Source: Nostocaceae cyanobacterium CSSed10_463m (lineage in GTDB: Bacteria > Cyanobacteriota > Cyanobacteriia > Cyanobacteriales > Nostocaceae). From it: 6,283 nt of DNA. The DNA lies in contig PWQB01000785.1 of NCBI GenBank assembly GCA_003556955.1, positions 1 to 6,283 on the forward strand, in the 5' to 3' direction. Within the stretch, counting starts at the first letter, position 1, and each line of letters opens with the position of its first letter. Position numbers and translations under genes: made by a program. Positions 1 through 4,611 of the stretch are shown piece by piece. The notes under the pieces were generated by a model that was given only the letters and a program-made list of their open reading frames with translations, searched no databases and was not told the DNA's origin.

Positions 1-1
1 A

Positions 2-49
2 GTGTTAAAACTGCAGGAAGAGTTAAAAAACTTGCAAAAGGGTAATTAA
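2..49 (+). CDS. Possible C-terminal tail of an upstream gene (partial)
   Basis: Frame 2 is open from the window edge and ends at TAA 47-49, reading LKLQEELKNLQKGN at its end. This is a charged, heptad-like helix that would suit a protein C-terminus. Frame 1 is also open to a TAA at 43-45 but reads as a less protein-like basic stretch. Only about 15 codons are visible, so neither the family nor the reality of the gene can be established. It is listed because the following 130 bases look intergenic. Confidence 0.3.
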   Translation: MLKLQEELKNLQKGN

Positions 50-120
50 ATTAGTTAGTGGCATCTAGGCATAGCCTGATGTGCGGTAACTTGATAATAT
101 ACATTACCTGGGATGTAGTA

Positions 121-145
121 TAGTGCTGCAAGCCTGATAGCACTA
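121..145. promoter_or_regulatory. Inverted repeat in the leader of the small Cys-rich gene
   Basis: Perfect 7-bp arms TAGTGCT (121-127) and AGCACTA (139-145) enclose an 11-nt loop. The loop contains AGCCTGAT, which also occurs at 73-80. The hairpin ends 35 nt before the ATG at 181 and has no T-run after it, so it is not an obvious terminator. It could be an operator, a leader structure or chance. A weak TTGATA at 91-96 lies upstream without a well-spaced -10 box. Confidence 0.25.
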
Positions 146-180
146 AACGTCCTGTTTATATTCGGTAAAGGCCTAGGTTT

Positions 181-588
181 ATGGAACAATGGCAAAAAGA
201 TTTAGCAGAAATAGTTGAAACCGTGGCTGATGAAGTAGAACGTTTCTTCCTGGGAATGAGTGAAATGGTAGATGTATTTTTTGAACTCAGCGAAGAATTT
301 TCTGATCAGGTACAAAATTCTATAGTCACTGAAATTGATCAGTATTTACAGGAACTGACTGAACCAGTTTTGGAACTATACTGGGACTTGGAAGATGTGG
401 TAGGAGATGGAGACCCTGGTTTTCCTTATGGGGTAGAACCTACAGCAGAAAAAAATGCAGCTTGTATTGGTTGTCAACATTACCACGGTCAGGTATATGG
501 TGGTAATCTATTAGTCTGTGGTATGCACCCTCATGGTTGGGATGATTCAAATTGTCCTGATTGGGAGAAGGAAGAGGAAAGGTTTTAA
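181..588 (+). CDS. Small acidic protein with C-terminal Cys/His cluster, conserved hypothetical
   Basis: This 135-aa soluble protein has two parts. Residues 1-72 are strongly acidic and mostly helical in pattern, with many Glu/Asp alternating with Leu, Val and Phe. Residues 90-128 carry a compact cluster: Cys95-x2-Cys98, His100, His102, Cys113, His116, His118 and Cys124, with aromatic and Gly residues between (YHGQVYGG, MHPHGW, CPDWE). Four cysteines with this spacing suggest a zinc-binding or other metal-binding knuckle, but that is inference. The cluster resembles small cyanobacterial proteins of unknown function as I remember them; I cannot name the family with certainty. The ATG at 181 follows a weak AAGG about 10 nt upstream. 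It lies 62 bp before queF on the same strand, and its stop is followed at once by a dispersed repeat. No function is assigned. Confidence 0.8.
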   Translation: MEQWQKDLAEIVETVADEVERFFLGMSEMVDVFFELSEEFSDQVQNSIVTEIDQYLQELTEPVLELYWDLEDVVGDGDPGFPYGVEPTAEKNAACIGCQHYHGQVYGGNLLVCGMHPHGWDDSNCPDWEKEEERF

Positions 589-616
589 ACCCAGAGGGGC
601 GCAAAGGTACACGGAG
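589..616 (+). repeat. Dispersed CGCAAAGGT-type repeat, copy 1
   Basis: Immediately after the TAA of the small Cys-rich gene comes AACCCAGAGGGG, then CGCAAAGGTACA, then CGGAG, in roughly 12-bp steps. The same units, in the same orientation relative to the gene they follow, occur after ccsB (1341-1367) and at the end of the alpha/beta hydrolase (5051-5102). Another copy is at 6129-6180. The copy here separates the small gene from queF. Confidence 0.7.
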
Positions 617-641
617 TTTGTTTGGGATTGATACTATTATT

Positions 642-649
642 GAAGGAAG
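642..649 (+). promoter_or_regulatory. Purine-rich ribosome binding site of queF
   Basis: GAAGGAAG ends one base before ATG 651; the AAGGA core is 3 nt from the start, shorter than usual. It is the only Shine-Dalgarno-like run near the candidate starts and supports 651 over the later ATG at 672, which has none. Confidence 0.45.
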
Positions 650-650
650 T

Positions 651-1037
651 ATGAGTAGTTCTTCTGCTGAAATGAAGTATGGCGAACGTGAGATTATTGA
701 GGGTAAGTTAATTACTTTCCCTAATCCGCGTGTGGGTAGGCGCTATGATGTGAGTATTTCTTTACCGGAATTTACTTGTAAGTGTCCGTTTTCTGGTTAT
801 CCCGATTTTGCAACGATTTATATTACCTACGTGCCTGATGAGCGTGTGGTAGAATTGAAGGCTTTGAAGCTTTATATTAATAGTTATCGCGATCGCTATA
901 TTTCTCATGAGGAATCTGCAAATCAAATTTTAGATGATTTTGTCGCTGCTTGTGATCCTTTAGAAGTCACAGTCAAGGCAGATTTTACTCCCCGTGGTAA
1001 TGTCCATACTGTGGTGGAAGTGCGTCATCAGAAATAG
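651..1037 (+). CDS. queF: NADPH-dependent 7-cyano-7-deazaguanine reductase (preQ1 synthase)
   Basis: QueF reduces the nitrile of preQ0 to the aminomethyl of preQ1 with NADPH, in the cytoplasm, on the route to queuosine in tRNA. The 128-aa protein is the short, single-domain (Bacillus-type) form. The catalytic motif CPFSGYPDFATI gives nucleophile Cys45 and proton donor Asp52. ELKALKLY (68-75) is the QueF signature, and His86-Glu87 (SHEES) bind the substrate. These match the Bacillus subtilis C55, D62, H96 and E97 with a constant offset of 10. ATG 651 is preferred. A GAAGGAAG run (642-649) sits just before it, somewhat close. An in-frame TTG at 561 would overlap the upstream gene and give an N-terminus made partly of dispersed repeat. 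The gene is probably co-oriented rather than functionally linked with its upstream neighbour. A HIP1 site lies inside it (889-896). Confidence 0.96.
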   Translation: MSSSSAEMKYGEREIIEGKLITFPNPRVGRRYDVSISLPEFTCKCPFSGYPDFATIYITYVPDERVVELKALKLYINSYRDRYISHEESANQILDDFVAACDPLEVTVKADFTPRGNVHTVVEVRHQK

Positions 1038-1053
1038 AAGTAAACGCATAGAA

Positions 1054-1081
1054 GTAGGGGCGCAAGGCCTTGCGCCCCTAC
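1054..1081. repeat. 28-bp perfect palindrome (REP-like)
   Basis: The half-site GTAGGGGCGCAAGG (1054-1067) is followed directly by its exact reverse complement (1068-1081), with no spacer. It begins 16 bp after the queF stop. Its size and GTAG/CTAC ends are shared with the palindrome at 1220-1249, suggesting two members of one class of short mobile palindromes. There is no T-run directly after it, so it is not a standard terminator, though it could protect the queF mRNA 3' end. Confidence 0.85.
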
Positions 1082-1087
1082 CGCGTG

Positions 1088-1109
1088 GTATATTTACCTG
1101 AAAATATAC
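1088..1109. repeat. AT-rich hairpin downstream of queF
   Basis: The arms GTATATTT (1088-1095) and AAATATAC (1102-1109) are perfect, with a 6-nt loop. A run of seven T residues follows at 1121-1127, but 11 nt away, so it is at best a poor terminator for queF. It lies between the 28-bp palindrome and the G-rich repeat. Confidence 0.45.
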
Positions 1110-1168
1110 GTGGTTGGGTGTTTTTTTATTTGGAAGTCCCTTATCTCCCCTCCTCGCTTGCGGGGAGG

Positions 1169-1178
1169 GGTTGGGGGT
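1169..1178 (+). repeat. Left copy of 10-bp target-site duplication
   Basis: GGTTGGGGGT lies directly against the left end of the inverted-repeat element at 1179 and is identical to the ten bases at 1271-1280. Confidence 0.75.
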
Positions 1179-1270
1179 CAATACTGTTCGGTTAAGCAAA
1201 TTCGTGAGCCGAAAATCCTTGTAGAGACGTTCCATGGAACGTCTCTACATCCCTTAACCGAAAGGTATTG
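1179..1270. mobile_element. 92-bp MITE-like element with 18-bp terminal inverted repeats
   Basis: The left end is CAATACTGTTCGGTTAAG (1179-1196). The right end (1253-1270) is its reverse complement at 16 of 18 positions. An exact 10-bp direct repeat, GGTTGGGGGT, flanks both ends. It is too small to encode a protein, so it must have been moved by a transposase supplied elsewhere. A 10-bp duplication fits several IS families, including the IS4 group, but the family cannot be fixed from this window. The interior contains a 30-bp perfect palindrome placed off-centre, so the element may itself have received an insertion. Confidence 0.75.
1220..1249. repeat. 30-bp perfect palindrome inside the MITE-like element
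   Basis: TGTAGAGACGTTCCA (1220-1234) meets its exact reverse complement (1235-1249) with no spacer. It lies 23 bases from the left inverted repeat and 3 bases from the right one. A diverged, interrupted copy with the same arms is found at 3675-3780. It resembles the GTAGAGACGT palindromes that I recall as frequent in Nostoc-type genomes. Confidence 0.85.
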
Positions 1271-1280
1271 GGTTGGGGGT
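1271..1280 (+). repeat. Right copy of 10-bp target-site duplication
   Basis: GGTTGGGGGT directly abuts the right inverted repeat, matching 1169-1178 at all ten positions. Confidence 0.75.
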
Positions 1281-1284
1281 GGGG

Positions 1285-1340
1285 TGACATGATTGTGGTA
1301 ATCGTAACTAATTAAACGGACATGATATAATCTTCCAAGT
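1285..1340. other. Remaining spacer before the ccsB 3' end
   Basis: The gene-free stretch 1038-1361 is filled by the repeats listed separately, except for this part. It holds two copies of GACATGAT (1286-1293 and 1319-1326) and a TATAAT at 1326-1331. No fitting -35 box precedes the TATAAT, and it would fire antisense into ccsB. I see no gene or terminator here. Confidence 0.4.
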
Positions 1341-1367
1341 ACCTCTGCGCTAACCTTGGCGTTAAAC
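1341..1367 (-). repeat. Dispersed CGCAAAGGT-type repeat, copy 2, overlapping the ccsB stop
   Basis: On the minus strand this reads GTTTAACGCCAAGG, then TTAGCGCAGAGGT, the same pattern as the copies after the small Cys-rich gene and in the hydrolase tail. Its first bases contain the last codon and TAA stop of ccsB, so the repeat supplies that stop. Confidence 0.65.
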
Positions 1368-2735
1368 TCCAGATTTAGAACTCAGGTTATCTAAAATTTC
1401 TAAAACTTCTTGTTCAAATGCGACTTGGGCGCGGTTAGTCTTACCACCAATATACAGGCGATCGCCTGTTTTTAATGCCCAAATTTGGGAGTGTGAGAAG
1501 TAACTCATGGTTGCGCCTAGCATTAATAAGGCAAATCCGACGTAAACTAACGGGATACCAGGATCAGATTTGATTTGTAAGCCAGTACTTCCCAGAACAT
1601 CGACAATTTTCAGATTCACTCCATTCACGTTAGCTGACATTCCTGTTCTCACTGTGTCTACTAACTTCCCGGCGGAATCATATATTAATACCATTCCTTG
1701 CAAGTCTTTGGCAATCACAGAAACGCCTTCACTCAAATCTGGTTTGGTGGGTATCCAACTTCCCCAAAGTCGTCCTTTACCGTTGGTGTCTAATGCCGCC
1801 ATTGGTAACTGAAATATGGGACTATTATTAAATTGAATACGAACTGCGGAGATTCCCCAATCAGTTTGATAGAAAGTTACGCCATGATAACGCAGGGGTT
1901 GGTTAACGAAAATCTTTTTATGGTCAACTTCCTCTCCCTGTTTATCCAAGACTGACATATCTGAATAAAATTGGTCAATTCCACCAGTGGGAGTGTAATC
2001 AATCCAAAATCGATTTACCCGCACAGACCAATCTTTGAGGATTTGGAAATTTGCCCAAGGGCCAGCATCTATAATATTTTTTACCTGAAAGGTATCACCA
2101 CTAGATATCATTTCTTGAGCGATAAATCCAGTCATCGCCCCTAAAATTCCCCCCAGGAGAATAGTTACAATTCCCACATGGACAATAATGGGGCCGATAC
2201 GTCCAACTATTCCCTTACGCGCGTAAAGAATATTTTCTTTTTCGGGTTCTTGAAATATCTGATAACGGCGATTTTTTAAGATTTCATCTAAAGAATTGAG
2301 GGAACCACTATCTAATTCTGCACTCAAAGCTAACTTTTGGAATTTCCGGGGTTCTTCGTAATATTTCCAGCGTCTGGCGGTTTTTAAAGCTGGTAACTGA
2401 CGGGTAAATGTACAAGCTGTGAGACTCGTACCAAATAAAATTAATAAACCGAGAAACCACCAAGTCCGATATACATGGTCTAATCCCACTACTTGAATTA
2501 CCTTCCAAGTTAGGAAACCAAATAAAGCTGGACTTTCGGGGTAGTTAGACTGATAATATGCAGGTGACTGACCTTGCTCAATGACCGTGCCACTGATGCT
2601 AAAAACAGCGATAATTAATAAGAGTGCGATCGCTAGTCGTAAATCAGTCAGTATAGGTAAAATCTCCCTGCGTAAGAATCGCCCAGGTAATGACCACCAA
2701 TTTAATTCTATGGACGCTGAATTTTCTACAGTCAT
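1362..2735 (-). CDS. ccsB: Cytochrome c biogenesis protein Ccs1/CcsB (ResB family)
   Basis: This is one half of the system II cytochrome c synthase; with CcsA it carries haem across the membrane and attaches it to apocytochromes c6 and f in the lumen. The 457-aa protein has the ResB layout. A short cytoplasmic N-terminus leads to TM1 (about 32-52), the motif [14 protein letters not shown] (48-61), TM2 (91-110) and a cytoplasmic stretch rich in Arg/Lys. TM3 (181-204) contains His186 in IIVHVG, a large lumenal domain (205-392) contains [14 protein letters not shown], and TM4 (393-412) is followed by His415. His186 is a plausible haem-ligating or essential histidine. ccdA lies 80 bp upstream on the same strand, so the two are likely co-transcribed. 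The ATG has no clear Shine-Dalgarno; a 14-bp tandem repeat sits directly before it. The last codon and stop lie within a dispersed repeat. Confidence 0.95.
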   Translation of the reverse strand: MTVENSASIELNWWSLPGRFLRREILPILTDLRLAIALLLIIAVFSISGTVIEQGQSPAYYQSNYPESPALFGFLTWKVIQVVGLDHVYRTWWFLGLLILFGTSLTACTFTRQLPALKTARRWKYYEEPRKFQKLALSAELDSGSLNSLDEILKNRRYQIFQEPEKENILYARKGIVGRIGPIIVHVGIVTILLGGILGAMTGFIAQEMISSGDTFQVKNIIDAGPWANFQILKDWSVRVNRFWIDYTPTGGIDQFYSDMSVLDKQGEEVDHKKIFVNQPLRYHGVTFYQTDWGISAVRIQFNNSPIFQLPMAALDTNGKGRLWGSWIPTKPDLSEGVSVIAKDLQGMVLIYDSAGKLVDTVRTGMSANVNGVNLKIVDVLGSTGLQIKSDPGIPLVYVGFALLMLGATMSYFSHSQIWALKTGDRLYIGGKTNRAQVAFEQEVLEILDNLSSKSGV

Positions 2736-2739
2736 ACAA

Positions 2740-2767
2740 TTTTGGATTTTAGATTTTGGATTTTAGA
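2740..2767. repeat. Two tandem 14-bp repeats before the ccsB start
   Basis: The plus-strand unit TTTTGGATTTTAGA occurs twice in perfect tandem (2740-2753, 2754-2767) and continues for three more matching bases. On the minus strand it lies 4 bases upstream of the ccsB ATG, occupying the place where a ribosome binding site would be. The ccdA-ccsB spacer is otherwise unremarkable. Confidence 0.8.
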
Positions 2768-2815
2768 TTTATTCCACAGTTGAATCTAGGGACTTGTAAC
2801 ACTAAAGAAGTATTG

Positions 2816-3556
2816 TTAAAAACTTCCCAAGGGAAATCGAGAAATTAAGGAAAATACCCCAAATGCTACTAATAGCACACCGCTAACCGGATTAATCCAA
2901 CCAGACCAGCGCCGCAGTTCCAGCAGCTTTTTAATCGAAGCCGTAAAAGTACCAGCTAAAATCAATGGTGCTACATATCCCGCCGTATAGGATAGTAACA
3001 AAATAGCGCCCAGAATTAAATCTTGTGTACTCGCAACCCAACCCAGTAAACTAGCTAAAACCGGGGTACTACAAGGAGATGCGACCAATCCGAAAGTTAA
3101 TCCCAGGGAATAAGAACGCACCCCTGGCGGTAAATCTTGCGAAATCCAATTAGTTTCGCCCAGGGAAGGAAATTGTATAGGTAGGGCTTCTAGTAAATTC
3201 AGCCCCATGAGAATAGCGATAATACTAACAATAATTGGTAAGCCGATTCCCACTTGACCATAGACTTTACCCACAAAAGCTGCTATAATACCTAGCCCTG
3301 CTAGAGTCGTTGCTAAACCCAAAGCAAACCATGTCGATTGTGCGGCTGCTTGGATGCGACCTTTCGCTTCATAACCCCCGATGTAACCAATGGTAATTGG
3401 TAGCATAGACAGCATACAAGGGGTCAGACTGGTGAGTAAGCCGGCGGTGAAAATAATGCCAATACTCAGTAAGCTGAGGTGTGTTAGTTGGTTAGATACT
3501 AGAGTGTTGGCAAATTGTTCTAGTTCGTAGAGTCGTGTTTGTAGAGTCTCCAGCAT
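2816..3556 (-). CDS. ccdA: Thiol-disulfide transporter CcdA (DsbD-like membrane protein)
   Basis: CcdA takes electrons from stromal/cytoplasmic thioredoxin through a pair of membrane cysteines and passes them to a lumenal thioredoxin-like protein, keeping the CXXCH haem sites of apocytochromes reduced. The 246-aa protein has six predicted TM helices (roughly 27-58, 72-97, 100-124, 150-175, 178-203, 220-240). The two redox cysteines stand in the expected paired positions: Cys47 in LTSLTPCMLS and Cys162 in LVASPCSTPVL. It is first in a probable operon with ccsB, which fits the shared pathway. ATG 3556 gives a short amphipathic N-terminus before TM1; no strong Shine-Dalgarno precedes it. A clear promoter was not found in the AT-rich spacer upstream. 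Confidence 0.95.
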   Translation of the reverse strand: MLETLQTRLYELEQFANTLVSNQLTHLSLLSIGIIFTAGLLTSLTPCMLSMLPITIGYIGGYEAKGRIQAAAQSTWFALGLATTLAGLGIIAAFVGKVYGQVGIGLPIIVSIIAILMGLNLLEALPIQFPSLGETNWISQDLPPGVRSYSLGLTFGLVASPCSTPVLASLLGWVASTQDLILGAILLLSYTAGYVAPLILAGTFTASIKKLLELRRWSGWINPVSGVLLVAFGVFSLISRFPLGSF

Positions 3557-3674
3557 GGGAATTTTTAAGCGGCAAATGCTTGTTATATTTAAAATTCTAA
3601 CGTATTTTTGGCAGATATTTAAACAGGATGTGAATAGATATCGACCGAATTTAAATATGCTTTTTTCAAAACAC

Positions 3675-3780
3675 TTGTAGAGACGTTATACTAAATTGAT
3701 ATGAAGCTGCATGGAATAAAATATCTATCAATAATAATTGAACGCAGATGGACGCAGATAAAGATGGAAAGTCTCTACAA
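3675..3780. repeat. Interrupted copy of the GTAGAGACGT palindrome
   Basis: The outermost 10 bp are perfect inverted repeats: TTGTAGAGAC (3675-3684) and GTCTCTACAA (3771-3780). Compared with the intact palindrome at 1220-1249, the left arm (3677-3690) matches 12 of 14 bases and the right arm (3765-3778) 13 of 14. About 74 bases lie between the arms where the intact copy has none. This reads either as a palindrome opened by an insertion or as a small MITE with these ends. Confidence 0.6.
3742..3761 (+). repeat. Tandem ACGCAGATRR repeat
   Basis: ACGCAGATGG is followed directly by ACGCAGATAA, then AGATGG, inside the interrupted palindrome between ccdA and vapC. It looks like another dispersed cyanobacterial repeat, distinct in sequence from the CGCAAAGGT family though similar in style. 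Confidence 0.5.
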
Positions 3781-3806
3781 CATAAATTCTTTTTAACTTC
3801 ATTGAA

Positions 3807-4211
3807 TCACTCTTGCAACCAATCCTCTAATTTTAAATCTGGTATTCTTAATAAATCCGAATCATGGGAAACTAAAATAAGATTATGAATCATAGCTGTA
3901 GCTGCTATAAATACATCTGCATCTTGGATTGGTAAACCTCTAATTTTTAAATCAGCATGAATCTCGGTGGCTTTTTTGAAAATAGTCATATCATCCAAGA
4001 GTAAAATAGGGTAGTCATTGCATAACTTCTCGAAATCAACTAACTTTCTACTAGCTTTTATCGCTAAAAGTCCCCTTTTTATTTCATAATAAGTCATGCC
4101 GCTCATGAAAACTTTTTCACCTTGAATACGTATTTTGTCTAGCGGTTTGATGACTTTGGGATTATTTTTTAAAATAGCCGACACAATGTTAGTATCTAGG
4201 AGATAATTCAT
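3807..4211 (-). CDS. vapC: VapC-like PIN-domain ribonuclease toxin
   Basis: This is the probable toxin of a type II toxin-antitoxin pair: a Mg2+-dependent RNase, likely acting on tRNA or other structured RNA as known VapC proteins do. The 134-aa length is typical. The PIN acidic residues are present: Asp6 in YLLDTNIVS, Glu43 in YYEIKRG, Asp97 and Asp99 in IQDADVFIAA, and Asp117/Asp119 in SHDSDLLRI. The catalytic site therefore looks intact. It starts 3 bp after the stop of the upstream small gene, so the two are translationally coupled, with only AAAAG just before its ATG. No HIP1 site occurs in the module or for about 2 kb around it (2634-4716), and the DNA is AT-rich, consistent with mobility. 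Exact RNA target is unknown. Confidence 0.9.
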   Translation of the reverse strand: MNYLLDTNIVSAILKNNPKVIKPLDKIRIQGEKVFMSGMTYYEIKRGLLAIKASRKLVDFEKLCNDYPILLLDDMTIFKKATEIHADLKIRGLPIQDADVFIAATAMIHNLILVSHDSDLLRIPDLKLEDWLQE

Positions 4212-4214
4212 CTT

Positions 4215-4508
4215 TTATCTACCTACGGCTTCATCAAATATTGCCATTTCTTCCGGTGTTAAATCATTTAGCATTCCTCCCACAGCATGGAGAACTAAAA
4301 TACTATTAATTCTCTTAGTCAAATCCTCCTGACTAATTTGGTCTATATCTGGTGATGTATCGGCTTCACTAAACAGGTCAAAAATATAATTAGTTATCTG
4401 CTCTTTATCTAATCTTTCCTGATACCAACTGTTATTAGCAATTAAATCTTCTATAATTTCTGAAATGCGTTTAAACGCTGGTTCTGTTTGAAAAGAGATA
4501 TTTTGCAT
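4215..4508 (-). CDS. Putative antitoxin paired with the PIN toxin
   Basis: This 97-aa acidic protein is encoded directly upstream of vapC with a 3-bp gap, the usual antitoxin-first order. I do not see an AbrB, ribbon-helix-helix or Phd/YefM signature. Residues 1-45 look helical (FKRISEIIEDLIANNSWYQERLDKEQITNYIFDLF). A polar linker around 47-60 follows, then a C-terminal segment containing ILVLHAVGGMLNDLTPEEM and IFDEAVGR. That C-terminal motif seems familiar from small cyanobacterial proteins beside PIN-domain genes, but this is memory, not a search. Its role as antitoxin is inferred from position and size. GGAG 7 nt upstream supports the ATG at 4508. It probably autoregulates the operon or neutralises VapC by direct binding. 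Confidence 0.75.
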   Translation of the reverse strand: MQNISFQTEPAFKRISEIIEDLIANNSWYQERLDKEQITNYIFDLFSEADTSPDIDQISQEDLTKRINSILVLHAVGGMLNDLTPEEMAIFDEAVGR

Positions 4509-4515
4509 ATTTGTA

Positions 4516-4519
4516 CTCC
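4516..4519 (-). promoter_or_regulatory. Ribosome binding site of the antitoxin gene
   Basis: GGAG on the minus strand is 7 nt from the ATG at 4508, the best-spaced Shine-Dalgarno in the window. The vapC start has only a weak AAAAG, fitting stronger translation of antitoxin than toxin. Confidence 0.6.
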
Positions 4520-4541
4520 ATATTTTTTGAGGGTAGATACT

Positions 4542-4550
4542 ATTTTAGCA
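4542..4550 (-). promoter_or_regulatory. Candidate extended -10 promoter of the toxin-antitoxin operon
   Basis: The minus strand reads TGCTAAAAT, an extended -10 element. A start near 4535 would give a leader of about 27 nt containing the GGAG site. No good -35 box is visible at the proper spacing, which extended -10 promoters can tolerate. Confidence 0.35.
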
Positions 4551-4566
4551 AAAATTACTATTTTTG
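4549..4566. promoter_or_regulatory. Inverted repeat, possible operator of the toxin-antitoxin operon
   Basis: Perfect 7-bp arms CAAAAAT (4549-4555) and ATTTTTG (4560-4566) are separated by 4 nt, just upstream of the candidate -10 box. The sequence TTTTTGAGG recurs at 4524-4532 and 4561-4569. Toxin-antitoxin operons are commonly autorepressed at such sites. The low complexity of the arms means chance is possible. Confidence 0.35.
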
Positions 4567-4588
4567 AGGTTTATTTTAATTTGTGTGT

Positions 4589-4597
4589 TGCTATAAA
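4589..4597 (+). promoter_or_regulatory. Candidate extended -10 promoter of the DUF202 gene
   Basis: TGCTATAAA forms an extended -10 box. Transcription would begin near 4604, only about 8 nt before ATG 4612, where no Shine-Dalgarno is visible. A nearly leaderless mRNA would explain that absence. The -35 region (about 4569-4574) is poor. Confidence 0.35.
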
Positions 4598-4611
4598 ACT
4601 GCTGTTTAATT

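Larger units (their letters stand above)
1147..1284 (+). repeat. G-rich dispersed repeat, split by the MITE-like element
   Basis: The left part (1147-1178) begins with an 11-bp-arm hairpin: CCCCTCCTCGC, then TT, then GCGGGGAGGGG, with one G-T pair. GGTTGGGGGT follows. The right part (1271-1284) repeats GGTTGGGGGT and continues GGGG. Removing the 92-bp insert and one 10-bp duplicate restores one continuous hairpin-plus-G-run unit. This is how the host repeat must have looked before insertion. Confidence 0.7.

Noticed and set aside
561..650. Upstream TTG start giving a 158-aa QueF
   Set aside because: It overlaps the preceding gene by 28 bases, has a rare start codon, and its first 30 residues come partly from a dispersed repeat. 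ATG 651 gives a protein whose catalytic residues align at a constant offset with the known short QueF.
1054..1127. Rho-independent terminator for queF
   Set aside because: The strong palindrome has no adjoining T-run, and the later T-run is 11 nt from the weaker AT hairpin. The geometry does not fit an intrinsic terminator.
960..1292. Open frames across the queF end and the repeat cluster (960-1235 minus, 1110-1292 plus)
   Set aside because: They translate palindromes and G-rich repeat DNA, with no ribosome site and no protein-like conservation. They are shadows.
1326..1331. Perfect TATAAT as a promoter
   Set aside because: No -35 box is at the right distance, and transcription would run antisense into the end of ccsB with no gene to serve.
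1570..2766. Plus-strand and other-frame open frames within ccsB
   Set aside because: They lie entirely or mostly opposite or out of frame with a well-supported Ccs1 protein and show no domain features.
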